From Pandoraea oxalativorans (GTDB taxonomy: Bacteria > Pseudomonadota > Gammaproteobacteria > Burkholderiales > Burkholderiaceae), in assembly GCF_000972785.3 (NCBI RefSeq), contig NZ_CP011253.3, positions 5,146,001 to 5,210,000 on the forward strand: a DNA stretch of 64,000 nt, given 5' to 3'. Positions within the stretch are counted from its first letter, which is position 1, and each line of letters begins with the position of its first letter. Below are positions 28,475 through 39,597 of this stretch, one piece after another. The notes beneath the pieces were generated by a model. It made no database searches. It worked only from the letters and a program-made list of their open reading frames with translations, and had not been told where the DNA came from. A program made the position numbers and the translations under genes.

Positions 28475-28572
28475 GTTTCTTCAGTCGGAAAGTTTTGTGG
28501 TTACCGTGCCTCACCCGCGCGCGGCACGCCTGCGGGGCCCTCACCCCGCGCGGCGTGACCGCGCCAGCGGGT

Positions 28573-31500
28573 TCAGGCCGCCAGTGCTTGTTTGTCGCCC
28601 GCCTTGGCCATTTCGCCCAACGCGCGTTTGTATTCGTTCGGGAACACCTTCACGAACTTGCGGCGTGCGCCGTCCCAGTCTTCGAGCAGCGCCTTCGCAC
28701 GCGTAGAGCCCGTGTACTGGAAGTGACGCTCGATGAGCTCGCGCAGCTGTGCCTCGTCCGTCTGGCCGCGATGCCACAGACCCTGGCTCACCGTACGCTC
28801 CTGCTCGCCGTGCGGCAGCACCGGATCGAGCGCGACCATCGCCGTGTTGCACTTGGCGGCGAACGTGCCGTCAGCGTCGTACACGTAAGCCACACCACCC
28901 GACATACCTGCCGAGAAGTTACGGCCGGTCTCGCCCAGCACGACCACCGTGCCGCCCGTCATGTATTCGCAACCATGGTCGCCCGTGCCTTCCACGACCG
29001 CCGTTGCGCCCGAGTTACGCACGCAGAAACGCTCGCCGGCCACGCCGTTGAAGAACGCTTCGCCTTCGATGGCGCCGATCATCACGGTGTTGCCCACGAT
29101 GATGTTGTCTTCGGCATTGCCACGGAAGTCGTTGGTCGGACGCACGATGATGCGACCGCCCGACAGACCCTTGCCGACGTAGTCGTTACCGTCGCCCACG
29201 AGGTCCAGCGTGATGCCGCGTGCGAGGAACGCGCCGAAGCTCTGCCCCGCCGTGCCCTTGAGCTGCACGTGGATCGTGTCTTGCGGCAGCCCTTCGTGAC
29301 CGTAGCGCTTGGCCACTTCGCCCGAGAGCATCGCGCCGACCGTACGGTTACGGTTACGCACCGGCTGGATGAACGAGACGTGCTCGCCCTTCTCCAGCGC
29401 CGGCATTGCCTTCTCGATCAGTGCGTGATCGAGTGCACCGGCCAGACCGTGGTCCTGCGTCTCGACGTGCAGACGCGGAACGTCGGCTTCCATTTCCGGC
29501 AGGTGGAAGATGCGGCTGAAATCGAGACCCTTCGCCTTCCAGTGTTCGACACCCGACTTGGTGTTGAGCAGATCGGCGCGACCGATCAGGTCGTCGAACT
29601 TCGCGATGCCCAGTTGCGCCATGATCTCGCGCACTTCCTCGGCCACGAAGAAGAAGTAATTGACGACGTGCTCCGGCTTGCCCTGGAATTTCTTGCGCAG
29701 CACCGGATCTTGCGTCGCGACGCCGACCGGGCAGGTGTTCAGATGGCACTTGCGCATCATGATGCAGCCCTCGACGACGAGCGGTGCCGTCGCGAAGCCG
29801 AATTCGTCTGCGCCGAGCAGCGCACCGATCACCACGTCGCGACCGGTCTTCATCTGACCGTCGGCCTGCACGCGGATACGACCACGCAGGCGGTTGAGCA
29901 CCAGCGTCTGTTGCGTCTCGGCCAGGCCCAGTTCCCATGGCGTGCCGGCGTACTTCACCGACGAGAGCGGCGATGCCCCCGTACCACCGTCGTGACCGGC
30001 GATCACCACGTGATCGGCCTTGGCCTTCGCGACACCGGCCGCCACCGTGCCCACGCCGACTTCCGACACGAGCTTCACCGAGATCGACGACGACGCGTTC
30101 ACGTTCTTCAGATCGTGAATGAGCTGTGCCAGATCTTCGATCGAGTAGATGTCGTGGTGCGGCGGCGGCGAGATCAGACCCACGCCCGGCACCGAGTAGC
30201 GCAGCTTGCCGATGTACTCGGTCACCTTGTGACCCGGCAACTGACCGCCTTCGCCCGGCTTCGCGCCCTGCGCCATCTTGATCTGGATCTGATCGGCGGA
30301 GACCAGATAGTCCGCCGTCACGCCGAAGCGGCCCGAGGCGACTTGCTTGATCTTCGAGCGCAGCGAGTCGCCGTCTTGCAGTTCGATGTCCGTCTCGATG
30401 ACGTCGTGACCCACGATCGAGGCGAGCGATTCGCCCTTCTTGATCGGAATGCCCTTGAGTTCGTTGCGATAGCGACGCGGGTCTTCGCCGCCTTCACCCG
30501 TGTTCGACTTGCCGCCGATACGGTTCATGGCGACGGCCAGCGTAGCGTGCGCTTCGGTCGAGATCGAACCGAGCGACATGGCGCCCGTAGCGAAACGCTT
30601 GACGATGTCCTTCGCCGATTCCACCTGGTCGAGCGGGATCGCGCGCTGCGGATCGACGCGGAACTCGAACAGACCGCGCAGCGTCATGTGGCGCTTGCTC
30701 TGGTCGTTGATGAGGTTCGCGTATTCCTTGTACGTCTGGTACGAGTTCGAGCGGGTCGAGTGCTGGAGCTTGGCGATGGCGTCCGGCGACCACATGTGGT
30801 CTTCGCCGCGAATGCGGAATGCGTATTCGCCGCCGGCGTCGAGCATGTTCGAGAGCACCGGGTTGTCGCCGAACGCATCGCGATGCAGACGCACCGCTTC
30901 CTCGGCCACTTCGAAGATGCCGATACCGCCGACGTTCGACGCCGTGCCCTGGAAGTACTTCTGAATCAGTTCCTGCGACAGACCGATCGCTTCGAAAATC
31001 TGAGCGCCCGTGTACGACATGTACGTCGAGATGCCCATCTTCGACATGACCTTGTGCAGGCCCTTGCCGACGGCCTTCACGAAGTGCTTGATGGCCTTCT
31101 CGGGCGTCAGGTCGCCGCCTTGCTTGCGAGCGATCTGTGCGAGCGTTTCCATCGCGAGGTACGGGTGAACGGCTTCTGCGCCGTAGCCTGCGAGCAGTGC
31201 GAAGTGGTGCACTTCACGCGCCGAACCCGTTTCGACCACGAGGCCCGTGCTCGTACGCAGACCCTGTGCCACCAGATGCTGGTGCACGGCCGACGTGGCG
31301 AGCAGCGCGGGAATGGCGACCTGTTCGCGGTTCGTCAGACGGTCCGAGACGATGAGGATGTTGTAGCCCGACTTCACGGCGTCGACCGCTTCCGCGCACA
31401 GCGAGGCGAGGCGCGCTTCGATACCTTCCTTGCCCCAGGCAACCGGGTAGCAGATGTTCAACTCGTACGAGCGGAATTTGCCGCCGGTGTACTTGTCGAT

Positions 31501-33306
31501 GTGACGGATCTTCGAAATTTCCTTGAAGTCCAGCACCGGCTGCGACACTTCGAGACGCATCGGCGGGTTGATGTTGTTCGTGTCGAGCAGGTTCGGCTTC
31601 GGGCCGATGAACGACACCAGCGACATCACCATGTTTTCGCGGATCGGGTCGATCGGCGGGTTCGTCACCTGCGCGAACAGCTGACGGAAGTAGTGATAGA
31701 GCGTCTTGTTCTTGTTGCTCATGACCGCGAGCGGGCTGTCGTTGCCCATCGAGCCCACGGCTTCTTCGCCATTGATCGCCATCGGCGTCATCAGCAGCTT
31801 CACTTCTTCCTGCGTGTAACCGAACGCCTGTTGCAGATCGAGCAGCGGCGTAGCCGTGTCGTGATGCACGCCGGCTTCCTCGACCTTCGGCTCGATCTCG
31901 TCGAGCTTGATGCGCACGGCGTCGATCCAGCTTTTGTACGGCTTCGCGTTGGCGAGGTTGTCCTTGAGTTCCTTGTCATCGATGATGCGGCCCTGATCCA
32001 TATCGATCAGGAACATCTTGCCCGGCTGCAGACGCCACTTCTTGACGATCTTCGATTCGGGGATCGGCAGCACGCCCGATTCCGAGGCCAGGATGACGAC
32101 GTCGTCGTCCGTGATCACGAAACGCGCCGGACGCAGACCGTTACGGTCGAGCGTCGCGCCGATCTGACGACCGTCGGTGAACGCGATGGCGGCGGGGCCG
32201 TCCCACGGCTCCATCATCGCTGCGTGGTACTCGTAGAACGCGCGGCGGTTCTCGTCCATCAGCGTGTGCTGTTCCCAGGCTTCCGGGATCATCATCATCA
32301 CGGCGTGGGCGAGCGGGTAGCCGGCCATCGTGAGCATTTCGAGGCAGTTGTCGAACGATGCCGTGTCCGACTGGCCCGGGTAGATCAGCGGCCACAGCTT
32401 TTGCAGATCGTTGCCGAGCACGGCGGACGAGATCGCACCCGTGCGGGCGTTGATCCAGTTGACGTTGCCCTTCACGGTGTTGATTTCACCGTTGTGCGCG
32501 ACCATGCGGTACGGGTGCGCCAGTTCCCATGCGGGGAACGTATTCGTCGAGAAACGCTGGTGAACGAGGGCGAGTGCCGAGACGGTGCGCGGGTCGGACA
32601 GGTCGCGGTAGTAGCGGCCGACCTGATCGCACAGCAGCAAGCCCTTGTAGACGATCGTGCGCGCCGACATCGACGGCACGAAGTATTCCTTGCCGTGCTT
32701 GAGCTTGAGCGCCTGAATGCGGTGGCTGGCGGTCTTGCGGATGACGTACAGCTTACGCTCGAGGGCGTCCGTCACCATGATGTCCTGACCACGGCCGATG
32801 AAGATCTGGCGGATGATCGGCTCGGTGGCCTTCACGTTGGGCGACATCGGCATGTCGCGATCGATCGCGACATCGCGCCAGCCCAGCACGACCTGACCTT
32901 CCGCCTTCACGGTGCGCTCGAGTTCCTGTTCGCAGGCCAGGCGCGATGCATGTTCCTTCGGCAGGAAGATCATGCCGACGCCGTACTCGCCAGCCGGCGG
33001 CAACGTCACGCCTTGCTTGGCCATCTCTTCGCGATAGAACTGGTCGGGAATCTGGAGCAGGATGCCCGCGCCGTCGCCCATCAACGGGTCGGCGCCCACG
33101 GCACCCCGGTGATCCAGATTTTCGAGAATCTTCAGACCCTGTTCGACGATGGCGTGGCTCTTCACGCCCTTGATGTGTGCCACGAAGCCAACGCCGCAGG
33201 CATCGTGTTCGTTGGCCGGGTCGTACATGCCCTGTGCGTCCGGCGCCAAGTACGCCTCACCCGGCAGCGCTGCTGCCGTCGCAATCGGTTGCTGTTTCTT
33301 TTCCAC
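28573..33306 (-). CDS. gltB: Glutamate synthase (NADPH) large subunit GltB
   Basis: GltB makes two glutamates from glutamine and 2-oxoglutarate. The 1577-residue protein starts with a ~36-residue propeptide, then the class II amidotransferase nucleophile in [13 protein letters not shown] (Cys about residue 37). The central domain is followed by the FMN-binding synthase domain ([11 protein letters not shown], then [20 protein letters not shown]), the 3Fe-4S cluster region ([16 protein letters not shown]) and the C-terminal beta-helix GXGXG domain. Length and order are normal. It is transcribed with gltD from a promoter at 33492-33520. Confidence 0.98.
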   Translation of the reverse strand: MEKKQQPIATAAALPGEAYLAPDAQGMYDPANEHDACGVGFVAHIKGVKSHAIVEQGLKILENLDHRGAVGADPLMGDGAGILLQIPDQFYREEMAKQGVTLPPAGEYGVGMIFLPKEHASRLACEQELERTVKAEGQVVLGWRDVAIDRDMPMSPNVKATEPIIRQIFIGRGQDIMVTDALERKLYVIRKTASHRIQALKLKHGKEYFVPSMSARTIVYKGLLLCDQVGRYYRDLSDPRTVSALALVHQRFSTNTFPAWELAHPYRMVAHNGEINTVKGNVNWINARTGAISSAVLGNDLQKLWPLIYPGQSDTASFDNCLEMLTMAGYPLAHAVMMMIPEAWEQHTLMDENRRAFYEYHAAMMEPWDGPAAIAFTDGRQIGATLDRNGLRPARFVITDDDVVILASESGVLPIPESKIVKKWRLQPGKMFLIDMDQGRIIDDKELKDNLANAKPYKSWIDAVRIKLDEIEPKVEEAGVHHDTATPLLDLQQAFGYTQEEVKLLMTPMAINGEEAVGSMGNDSPLAVMSNKNKTLYHYFRQLFAQVTNPPIDPIRENMVMSLVSFIGPKPNLLDTNNINPPMRLEVSQPVLDFKEISKIRHIDKYTGGKFRSYELNICYPVAWGKEGIEARLASLCAEAVDAVKSGYNILIVSDRLTNREQVAIPALLATSAVHQHLVAQGLRTSTGLVVETGSAREVHHFALLAGYGAEAVHPYLAMETLAQIARKQGGDLTPEKAIKHFVKAVGKGLHKVMSKMGISTYMSYTGAQIFEAIGLSQELIQKYFQGTASNVGGIGIFEVAEEAVRLHRDAFGDNPVLSNMLDAGGEYAFRIRGEDHMWSPDAIAKLQHSTRSNSYQTYKEYANLINDQSKRHMTLRGLFEFRVDPQRAIPLDQVESAKDIVKRFATGAMSLGSISTEAHATLAVAMNRIGGKSNTGEGGEDPRRYRNELKGIPIKKGESLASIVGHDVIETDIELQDGDSLRSKIKQVASGRFGVTADYLVSADQIQIKMAQGAKPGEGGQLPGHKVTEYIGKLRYSVPGVGLISPPPHHDIYSIEDLAQLIHDLKNVNASSSISVKLVSEVGVGTVAAGVAKAKADHVVIAGHDGGTGASPLSSVKYAGTPWELGLAETQQTLVLNRLRGRIRVQADGQMKTGRDVVIGALLGADEFGFATAPLVVEGCIMMRKCHLNTCPVGVATQDPVLRKKFQGKPEHVVNYFFFVAEEVREIMAQLGIAKFDDLIGRADLLNTKSGVEHWKAKGLDFSRIFHLPEMEADVPRLHVETQDHGLAGALDHALIEKAMPALEKGEHVSFIQPVRNRNRTVGAMLSGEVAKRYGHEGLPQDTIHVQLKGTAGQSFGAFLARGITLDLVGDGNDYVGKGLSGGRIIVRPTNDFRGNAEDNIIVGNTVMIGAIEGEAFFNGVAGERFCVRNSGATAVVEGTGDHGCEYMTGGTVVVLGETGRNFSAGMSGGVAYVYDADGTFAAKCNTAMVALDPVLPHGEQERTVSQGLWHRGQTDEAQLRELIERHFQYTGSTRAKALLEDWDGARRKFVKVFPNEYKRALGEMAKAGDKQALAA

Positions 33307-33491
33307 GAGTTACACCGTCTCTTGGCGAGGCCGCCGCGCGCATGATCGTCGCGGTCGACCGGGTTAAGTGGGGTTGGCCGGGCGGGCCAGCACTGCGGAT
33401 TCGCACGCGTCGAGGTCATCCTCGGGCGTCGCCACAGGGCGCCGACTCAGCGCGCACGGTTTTCCGCATCGCACCAATCGGCCGAAGTTGG

Positions 33492-33520
33492 AATATACGC
33501 CATGAAATTCACAATGACAA
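33492..33520 (-). promoter_or_regulatory. Predicted promoter of gltBD
   Basis: On the minus strand TTGTCA (33515-33520) and TATATT (33492-33497) are 17 bp apart, about 186 nt upstream of the gltB ATG. Both boxes are near consensus and lie in a locally AT-rich segment. Confidence 0.65.
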
Positions 33521-33531
33521 AAGAATTTAAC

Positions 33532-33592
33532 GGGGTCAGATTCCAATTAAAAACCGCACCAAAAGAAGGCTTGATTTTATTGGGGTCAGATT
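33532..33592. repeat. GGGGTCAGATT repeats adjacent to the RAYT gene
   Basis: Two direct copies of GGGGTCAGATT lie at 33532-33542 and 33582-33592. I recall this word as frequent next to Y1_Tnp/RAYT transposase genes in proteobacteria; they may be remnants of the sequences that the neighbouring protein recognises. No full REP palindrome was found here. Confidence 0.5.
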
Positions 33593-33696
33593 AATTTCGT
33601 GCAACGAAGATTTGACAGAAAAATCCGTAATTTCAAACGCTTGTCGAGCTTATTGGGGAGAGCGACAAGCCGGAACCGGCCTGTCGGAGGCTTGCA

Positions 33697-34398
33697 TCAG
33701 AGGGCGTTGGCTGCCGGTTTACGGGGACGCCCGCGCGTGAGCGGGCTCACCCGGCGATTCGCGGCGAGCGACATTCTCGCCTGATATTCGGGACCGCCGA
33801 GGAGCCATCCCTTCTGCGTCGCTGTACGCAGTGCGTCGACTTCGTGCGCCGGCAGCGGAATCGAGAACCCCTCCGCGTAAGCGCGCTGACGCTCGAACGG
33901 CGTGTTGCCCAACTCCCAATAGAGCGCGTGGTCCGTCACGAGACTGTCGACCGTCAGACCGACGTGATGGTTGTAACTCGACCACAGGTAATTACCCGGG
34001 GCGTCGACCAGACCGGCACGAACGGGATTGAGCTCGACATAGCGGCTGGCGAGTAACAGATAGTGCTCCGCCTCGATCACCGTGGCGCGATATCGGCCCT
34101 CCCACAACGTGCCCGTGCGCTGATGGCGCCGGTTGAAATAGAGCACGTAGTAGCGGCCGACCGCCTGCAACGTGGTGGGCAGGCTGCGCTCGTCGGCGGG
34201 TGTAGCGACCAGATGCAGATGGTTCGGCATCATGCACCAGGCGTGGATGGCCAGGCCGTTGGCACGTGCGGCGTCGCGCAGACGGTCGTGGAACACGCGC
34301 CGGTCCTCGTCGTCGACGAAGATCGGCTGCCGGTTATTGCCCCGCAGAATCACGTGCTGCGGCTGACGCGGAATGAAGAGTCTCGGTAATCGGGCCAT
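33697..34398 (-). CDS. REP-associated tyrosine transposase (RAYT, Y1_Tnp family)
   Basis: This 233-residue single-domain HUH nuclease is related to IS200/IS605 TnpA. It has the HUH pair in MPNHLHLVATP (about residue 58), the start RLPRLFIPRQPQHVILRGNNRQPIF typical of RAYT proteins, and the nucleophile Tyr in SRYVELNPVRAGLV (about residue 119). RAYTs are domesticated single-copy genes thought to spread or maintain REP repeats. The C-terminus (LTRGRPRKPAANAL) is short and basic. It lies between the gltB promoter region and ompW-like genes, and seems intact. Confidence 0.9.
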   Translation of the reverse strand: MARLPRLFIPRQPQHVILRGNNRQPIFVDDEDRRVFHDRLRDAARANGLAIHAWCMMPNHLHLVATPADERSLPTTLQAVGRYYVLYFNRRHQRTGTLWEGRYRATVIEAEHYLLLASRYVELNPVRAGLVDAPGNYLWSSYNHHVGLTVDSLVTDHALYWELGNTPFERQRAYAEGFSIPLPAHEVDALRTATQKGWLLGGPEYQARMSLAANRRVSPLTRGRPRKPAANAL

Positions 34399-34528
34399 GC
34401 TGATTCAAATGTAATGCTTTAAAGCTGGACATCACGATTTGCGAGAGACTTTCACCATGAAAAATCTCTTTAAATACTGATATCTAGCTAAACCCCGTTG
34501 ATTCGTACAAAAGTTCTAGATCCGACGA

Positions 34529-34556
34529 TTGCGCACCGAAATCCCAAGCGCATAAT
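34529..34556 (+). promoter_or_regulatory. Possible promoter of the first OmpW-like gene
   Basis: TTGCGC (34529-34534) and CATAAT (34551-34556) are 16 bp apart, about 40 nt before the ATG, with a strong GGGAGG ribosome site following. Confidence 0.4.
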
Positions 34557-34596
34557 GCATCGAAAAATAAATAAATAATCTTGGGAGGAAAGACAA

Positions 34597-35445
34597 ATGA
34601 CAACTCGGACCTATCGGTCCGCGGCGTGCTTATGCGCGCTCGGACTCGGCATTTCCCTGGCGTCCACCAGCGCCAGTGCACAACAAGCAGGCGATAACGT
34701 CGTCAACCTCGGCTGGTTCCACATCGCCCCGCAGGACTCCAGCAAACCGATGACCACCAGCGTCACTCAGGAGGGCCTCACACCTACACTGGTGCCATCG
34801 AACTTTACTTCACCCGGCAGCGGCGCGAAGGTCAGCAACGCCGACACGCTCGGGCTCGTCATCACGCACTTCTTTTCCGACAACATCGCCCTGCAGACCG
34901 TGGCCGGCGTGCCGGCCAAGTTCAAGCTCACCGGACAAGGCGTGATTGCGCCACCGGGACTGGCCGGTGCGCTCACGAGTATCGACCTCGGCGCGGCACA
35001 AAACAACCCGATCGTGCAAAGTGTGCGCCAGTGGAGCCCAGCGCTCGTGCTGCAGTACTACTTTGGTCAAGCCAATTCGACGTGGCGCCCTTTTCTGGGT
35101 GTCGGCGTGAGTTATACATTCTTCACGAACGTCAATCTCAATCCGAATTTTGAAGCGGCGCTAAATCAGAATTTCGGCAGTGTGCTGGCTTTTACTTCCG
35201 GACATAACGGGCCGACGACGGTCGAAGCCAAATCGTCGGCGTCGTGGCAACCGGTTTTCAACGCCGGTGTTTCTTATGCATTCGACAAGCACTGGGTCGC
35301 CGGGGCGTCGGTCTCCTACCTGCCACTCAAAACCACTGCGAACATCAAAATCAAGGCGCAGGACGGAACGGTACTCTCGTCGTCCGACGCCGAAATCAAG
35401 CTCAACCCGATTGTGACCTTCGTATCGGTCGGCTACAAGTTCTAA
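34597..35445 (+). CDS. OmpW-family outer-membrane protein (first copy)
   Basis: OmpW proteins are small eight-stranded outer-membrane barrels thought to pass hydrophobic molecules. The 282-residue precursor has a signal peptide ending SASA-QQAGDN, the start VVNLGWFHIAPQDSS, a central NADTLGLVITHFFSDNIALQTVAGVPAKFKL, WRPFLGVGVSYTFF, and a C-terminal aromatic residue (VGYKF) as required for BAM recognition. A strong GGGAGGAAAG ribosome site precedes the ATG. It is a paralogue of the next gene, about 280 nt downstream. Confidence 0.92.
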   Translation: MTTRTYRSAACLCALGLGISLASTSASAQQAGDNVVNLGWFHIAPQDSSKPMTTSVTQEGLTPTLVPSNFTSPGSGAKVSNADTLGLVITHFFSDNIALQTVAGVPAKFKLTGQGVIAPPGLAGALTSIDLGAAQNNPIVQSVRQWSPALVLQYYFGQANSTWRPFLGVGVSYTFFTNVNLNPNFEAALNQNFGSVLAFTSGHNGPTTVEAKSSASWQPVFNAGVSYAFDKHWVAGASVSYLPLKTTANIKIKAQDGTVLSSSDAEIKLNPIVTFVSVGYKF

Positions 35446-35726
35446 ACCCAGCAGGCGGGACGCTAATTGCGTTCCGACAGTTGCGGCCAGAATATCGGAC
35501 TCCGCAGTTATTTCCGAAAGCGTGCCAGACGTATAAGGGCGCGCTTTTCTTTCGTCCAGCGCTTTTTCCTAGGGGCATTCCATAGGTCGATGCGTGGATA
35601 CAACACCTTTAGAGCGACACCTCCAGAGTCGCGCTATCCGCGAATTTCCACGGTCGGCATAATGGCCCTGAATTTCATTTAACGAAATTCTCGACAATAA
35701 AGAATCTTGAGCAGGAGACGAAATCG

Positions 35727-36476
35727 ATGAAGTTGAAGCATTTGACGATTGCTGCCGCGGCTATGCTGACGGCATCGGGGGCCGCCTTCGCACAGCAAGC
35801 CGGGGATACGATGGTCAGCGCAGGCTGGTTCCATCTCTCGCCCCAGGTTTCGAGTGATCCGCTGCACGTGACCGGATCGAACGTCCCGGGACTGGCCAAT
35901 GTGGTGAACAGCCGTCTGGGCAACACGGGTGCCAATGTCGATGACGCCGACACGCTCGGCCTCACGCTGACCCACTTCTTCACCGACAACATCGCCGTCG
36001 AAGGCGTGTTCGGCGTGCCGCCCAAGTTCCGCCTGTATGGCACGGGCAGCCTGGCGCTGCCGGGCGGAGGCTCGCTGGCTTCGGCCAAGCAGTGGAGCCC
36101 GGCCATCTTGCTGAAGTACTACTTCGGTAAGGCGGGTGATACATGGCGTCCGTTCCTCGGTATCGGCGCGAGCTACTTCTGGTACTCGAACATCGAACTG
36201 ACGCCGGGCTTCCAGCAACTGGCCAGCGCAAGCCTGACCGGCGGCGCGGGTGGCAACACCACCGCATCGCTCACCAACTCGTGGGCACCGGTGTTCAACG
36301 CAGGTCTGAACTGGAACGTCGACAAGCACTGGACGCTGGCATTCTCGGTGTCGTACATCCCGGTGAGCACGACGGCCAAGCTGACGACGACGCGCGGTCC
36401 GATCACGACGACCAGCGAAGCGAAGGTCAAGCTGAACCCGGTCGTGACGTTCCTGTCGCTCGGCTACCGCTTCTAA
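35727..36476 (+). CDS. OmpW-family outer-membrane protein (second copy)
   Basis: This 249-residue paralogue of the preceding gene has signal peptide MKLKHLTIAAAAMLTASGAA ending FA-QQAGD, the barrel motifs NVDDADTLGLTLTHFFTDNI and TWRPFLGIGASYFWYSN, and a C-terminal LGYRF. A GCAGGAG ribosome site precedes the ATG. The two copies differ mainly in loops; the first is longer around residues 95-115 and 170-195. A strong terminator follows. Tandem duplication is the simplest explanation. Confidence 0.93.
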   Translation: MKLKHLTIAAAAMLTASGAAFAQQAGDTMVSAGWFHLSPQVSSDPLHVTGSNVPGLANVVNSRLGNTGANVDDADTLGLTLTHFFTDNIAVEGVFGVPPKFRLYGTGSLALPGGGSLASAKQWSPAILLKYYFGKAGDTWRPFLGIGASYFWYSNIELTPGFQQLASASLTGGAGGNTTASLTNSWAPVFNAGLNWNVDKHWTLAFSVSYIPVSTTAKLTTTRGPITTTSEAKVKLNPVVTFLSLGYRF

Positions 36477-36520
36477 GTCGCCGCACGACGCAAGTTGCGT
36501 CAACTCGCATCAAGTTGTAC

Positions 36521-36549
36521 CGAAAACGCCGCCCTGTGCGGCGTTTTCG
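36521..36549 (+). terminator. Terminator after the second OmpW-like gene
   Basis: A perfect 12-bp stem (CGAAAACGCCGC and its complement, loop CCTGT) whose 3' arm contains TTTT lies about 45 nt after the stop codon. The A-rich 5' arm means it may work in both directions. Confidence 0.82.
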
Positions 36550-36771
36550 CATTTCCGGGCGCGATAGCCACCATCTCGGCGCATGTCGGCGTATTCCGAC
36601 ATTATCTTCAGCCAACACGCCGCAACTTTCTTTTTTTCAAAACTGTCTGTCCAGGTGTACGCACGCAAGTGGGCGGGCCATAATGGCCGCTCGCCTCAGG
36701 GTTCCACCGACGTTCGTCCTCCCGGGCTTACCGGACGTCGCATTTCAATACCACCTCTTGGGAGTCTGAAA

Positions 36772-37149
36772 ATGGGAATTGCCTCGAAAGCGGAAACGGC
36801 ACTCAACAGCAGCCTGGAAGACGCACGCTTTGCCGGTCGTCGTACGGCGCGCGCTGCGCGGTTGGCAAGCGGCGATGTGTCGTCGCGAGTCCGCGATCTG
36901 CTCGACGATTTGGACCACGCGCTATCCAACGCCAAGTCGGCGTCGGATGTCGAAGCGCTTCGTGCGGAGATCGGCGACAAGCTGCGTCAGGCGCGCGACG
37001 ACTTCGGCGATGCACGTGCGAATCTGCGCCGTCGCGCCAATGAAGTCTGGGAAGAGGCCGATGGCTACGTACACGAGCGCCCGTGGCAGACCGTTGGTAC
37101 GGTGGCCGCAGCAGCTCTGGTGCTCGGCTTTATCCTCGGTCGCAGCTGA
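36772..37149 (+). CDS. DUF883 (ElaB/YqjD-type) membrane-anchored protein
   Basis: This 125-residue protein has a charged helical body (about residues 25-95, heptad-like, rich in Arg, Asp and Ala) ending in a single C-terminal transmembrane helix, TVGTVAAAALVLGFILGRS. In E. coli, related tail-anchored proteins (ElaB, YqjD) bind stationary-phase ribosomes at the membrane. The family's PWQTVG before the helix is conserved here (RPWQTVG). The ATG at 36772 is preceded by a GGGAG site. It is followed by a strong terminator and stands alone. Confidence 0.9.
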   Translation: MGIASKAETALNSSLEDARFAGRRTARAARLASGDVSSRVRDLLDDLDHALSNAKSASDVEALRAEIGDKLRQARDDFGDARANLRRRANEVWEEADGYVHERPWQTVGTVAAAALVLGFILGRS

Positions 37150-37183
37150 TTCCGATGGTTGCGCGGTAGCGGCGCGGTACGAA

Positions 37184-37212
37184 AACAGCCGGCAAATGCC
37201 GGCTGTTTTTTT
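37184..37212 (+). terminator. Rho-independent terminator after the DUF883 gene
   Basis: A 10-bp stem AACAGCCGGC / GCCGGCTGTT with an AAAT loop is followed by a run of T on the plus strand, 35 nt after the stop codon. Confidence 0.9.
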
Positions 37213-37304
37213 GTGCTTTGCTCCCGTCCCTCGGCGCCTCGCCACATCATCGCCTCGTCGCCCACCTCGTAACCGAAACCTTACGAACCTCCGACATCCG
37301 AGGC

Positions 37305-38441
37305 TCAAAGCGTCGGTTCGACGCTGAAAAGTCTGCGGTATTCCTTGATCGCGTAGCGGTCGGTCATACCGGCCACATAGTGGGCAATCCAGCGCGGCTG
37401 ATCTTCCGGATTCTCCGGGCGGTAGTTCGGCGGCAACAGGCGCGGTTCGGAAATGAAGGCTTCGAACAACTCCTGCACGATGCGCTGCGCCTTCGCAGCC
37501 ATTCGCATCACGAGATAGTGTCGGTAAAGGTTGTCGAACAGGAACCGCTTGAGACTTCCCGCCTGTTCGCGCATCTCGGCACTGAATGCGACGAGCGGCC
37601 CCGACGCACGCACGTCATCCATGGAGAACGGTGAGGCGTCGGCCACGCGTTGACGCGTTGTCGCAATCAGATCGACGATCAGCGCGTTGATGATGCGTCG
37701 CGTCGTTTCATGCACCAGACGGCGACCGGAGATGTCCGGCCAGGCGAGCTTGGCTTCCGTGCAGTAACGGTGCCAGAGCGGCACCTGATCGAGTTGTTCG
37801 AGCGTGAGCAGACCGGATCGCACACCGTCGTCGATGTCGTGGTTGTTATAGGCGATCTCGTCGGCCAGATTCGCGATCTGCGCTTCGATGCCAGGCTGAA
37901 GCCCCTTGAGAAAGCGCTCGCCCAGTTCGCCCAGCCCGCGCGCGTTGGCTCGCGAGCAGTGCTTCAGAATGCCTTCGCGCGTCTCGAAGCAGAGGTTCAA
38001 TCCATTAAAGCCGCCGTAGTGCTCTTCGAGTTCATCGACAACGATGAGACTCTGCAAGTTGTGCTCGAACCCGCCGTAGTCCTGCATGCAGACATTCAAC
38101 GCGTCCTGCCCCGCATGACCGAACGGTGTATGGCCGAGATCGTGCGCCAACGCGACCGCTTCGACAAGATCCTCGTTGACGCGCAGATTTCGCGCGATCG
38201 ACCGTCCGATCTGCGCGACTTCGAGACTGTGCGTGAGACGAGTGCGGAACAGATCGCCTTCGTGATTCACGAAGACCTGTGTCTTGTATTCGAGACGCCG
38301 AAAGGCCGTCGAGTGGATGATGCGGTCCCGGTCGCGCTGGAACTCGGTGCGTGTCGTGGGGGCGCTTTCCGCGAAGCGACGGCCACGTGATGCGGTGGAG
38401 CGCGCCGCGTAGGGAGCAAGCGACGCTTCGTAATCGATCAT
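37305..38441 (-). CDS. dgt: Deoxyguanosinetriphosphate triphosphohydrolase-like protein (dGTPase)
   Basis: This HD-domain dNTPase hydrolyses dGTP to deoxyguanosine and triphosphate and helps balance dNTP pools. The 378-residue protein has the start [24 protein letters not shown], the HD ligands in [13 protein letters not shown] and [15 protein letters not shown], and the helix [13 protein letters not shown] with the late Asp. It is 16 nt downstream of aroB, in the usual beta-proteobacterial aroK-aroB-dgt order. Confidence 0.94.
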   Translation of the reverse strand: MIDYEASLAPYAARSTASRGRRFAESAPTTRTEFQRDRDRIIHSTAFRRLEYKTQVFVNHEGDLFRTRLTHSLEVAQIGRSIARNLRVNEDLVEAVALAHDLGHTPFGHAGQDALNVCMQDYGGFEHNLQSLIVVDELEEHYGGFNGLNLCFETREGILKHCSRANARGLGELGERFLKGLQPGIEAQIANLADEIAYNNHDIDDGVRSGLLTLEQLDQVPLWHRYCTEAKLAWPDISGRRLVHETTRRIINALIVDLIATTRQRVADASPFSMDDVRASGPLVAFSAEMREQAGSLKRFLFDNLYRHYLVMRMAAKAQRIVQELFEAFISEPRLLPPNYRPENPEDQPRWIAHYVAGMTDRYAIKEYRRLFSVEPTL

Positions 38442-38457
38442 CGCCAGCCTTCCTGTC

Positions 38458-39534
38458 TCAGACGTTAGCGCGCAGCGTGGCGCGGAGTTCGGCGTCGGGC
38501 ACGCTCGTCATGAACGCCTGCCCCAACCGGTTGAGCAGCACAAAGCGGATATCGCCGCCTTCTGCCTTCTTGTCGACGCGCATCAGATCGATATACCGGT
38601 CCTCGCCGAGGTCCGGCCCCGTCACGGGCAGCTTGGCCGCTGCGACCAGTGCCTTGATTCGTTGCACCATCGTCTCGTCGATAAAGCCAAGACGGGCCGA
38701 CAAATCCGCCCCCATCACCATGCCGCAGCCCACGGCCTCCCCGTGCAGCCATTCGCCGTAGCCCAGGCCGGATTCGATCGCGTGACCGAACGTGTGACCG
38801 AAGTTGAGTGTGGCGCGCAGCCCCTGCTCGCGTTCGTCGCTGGCCACGACCTGCGCCTTGATTTCGCAAGAGCGTTGCACGGCATACGTCAGCGCCGCCG
38901 TATCGCGACCGTTCAGGGCATCGATATTGGCTTCGATCCAGTCGAAGTACTTCTCGTCCGCAATCGCGCCGTGCTTGATCACTTCGGCCATACCCGCCGC
39001 CAGCTCACGATCCGGCAACGTCGACAGCGTGCCGATATCGGCCAGCACGGCGCTCGGCTGCCAGAAGGCACCGATCATGTTCTTACCGAGCGGGTGATTG
39101 ATACCCGTCTTGCCGCCGACCGAAGAGTCAACCTGCGAAAGCAATGTAGTCGGCACCTGCACGAAGGGCACGCCGCGCATATAACACGCGGCGGCGAACC
39201 CGGTCATGTCACCGACCACGCCGCCGCCCAGTGCGATCAGCGTGGCCTTGCGGTCCGCTTGCGCGCCAAGCAGTTCGTCGAAGATCAGGTTGAGCGTCTG
39301 CCAGTTCTTGTAGGCCTCGCCATCGGGCAGCACCGCCTTTACTACGCGCTTCCCGAGACGTTGCAATGTCGCTGCGACCCGTTCCGCATAAAGCGGATCG
39401 ACGGTCGTGTTCGTCACGATCACGGCATGCGTGCCGCGCACGTGCGGCGCAAACAGCGCGTCCTGCGTCAGCAGATCGGTGCCGATGTGAATAGGATAGG
39501 CGCGCTCGCCAAGGTCGAGTTTCAGAGTAATCAT
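38458..39534 (-). CDS. aroB: 3-Dehydroquinate synthase AroB
   Basis: AroB converts DAHP to 3-dehydroquinate using NAD and a divalent metal, the second step of the shikimate pathway. The 358-residue protein has the NAD-binding [18 protein letters not shown] near residue 100, [20 protein letters not shown] near 127, the metal ligands Glu in [10 protein letters not shown] and the two His in [11 protein letters not shown] and LHGEAV. It follows aroK by 63 nt. Confidence 0.97.
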   Translation of the reverse strand: MITLKLDLGERAYPIHIGTDLLTQDALFAPHVRGTHAVIVTNTTVDPLYAERVAATLQRLGKRVVKAVLPDGEAYKNWQTLNLIFDELLGAQADRKATLIALGGGVVGDMTGFAAACYMRGVPFVQVPTTLLSQVDSSVGGKTGINHPLGKNMIGAFWQPSAVLADIGTLSTLPDRELAAGMAEVIKHGAIADEKYFDWIEANIDALNGRDTAALTYAVQRSCEIKAQVVASDEREQGLRATLNFGHTFGHAIESGLGYGEWLHGEAVGCGMVMGADLSARLGFIDETMVQRIKALVAAAKLPVTGPDLGEDRYIDLMRVDKKAEGGDIRFVLLNRLGQAFMTSVPDAELRATLRANV

Positions 39535-39597
39535 GCCGCTTGTTGGCTTGTTTTCATGTTCTGCGAAATCGGGCAGTGCGGTCCGTGCGGGCCACTA

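Larger units (their letters stand above)
33307..33696. other. gltB upstream region with RAYT-linked repeats
   Basis: This 390-nt region contains the gltB leader and promoter, and two copies of GGGGTCAGATT (33532-33542, 33582-33592) in the same orientation, 50 bp apart, in AT-rich sequence next to the REP-type transposase. No gene is evident. Confidence 0.6.

Noticed and set aside
28495..33345. A 1616-codon open frame on the plus strand opposite gltB
   Set aside because: It mirrors gltB exactly in extent and is a codon-bias shadow in GC-rich DNA. Its His/Arg/Val-rich composition matches no protein family, while the minus strand encodes an unmistakable glutamate synthase.
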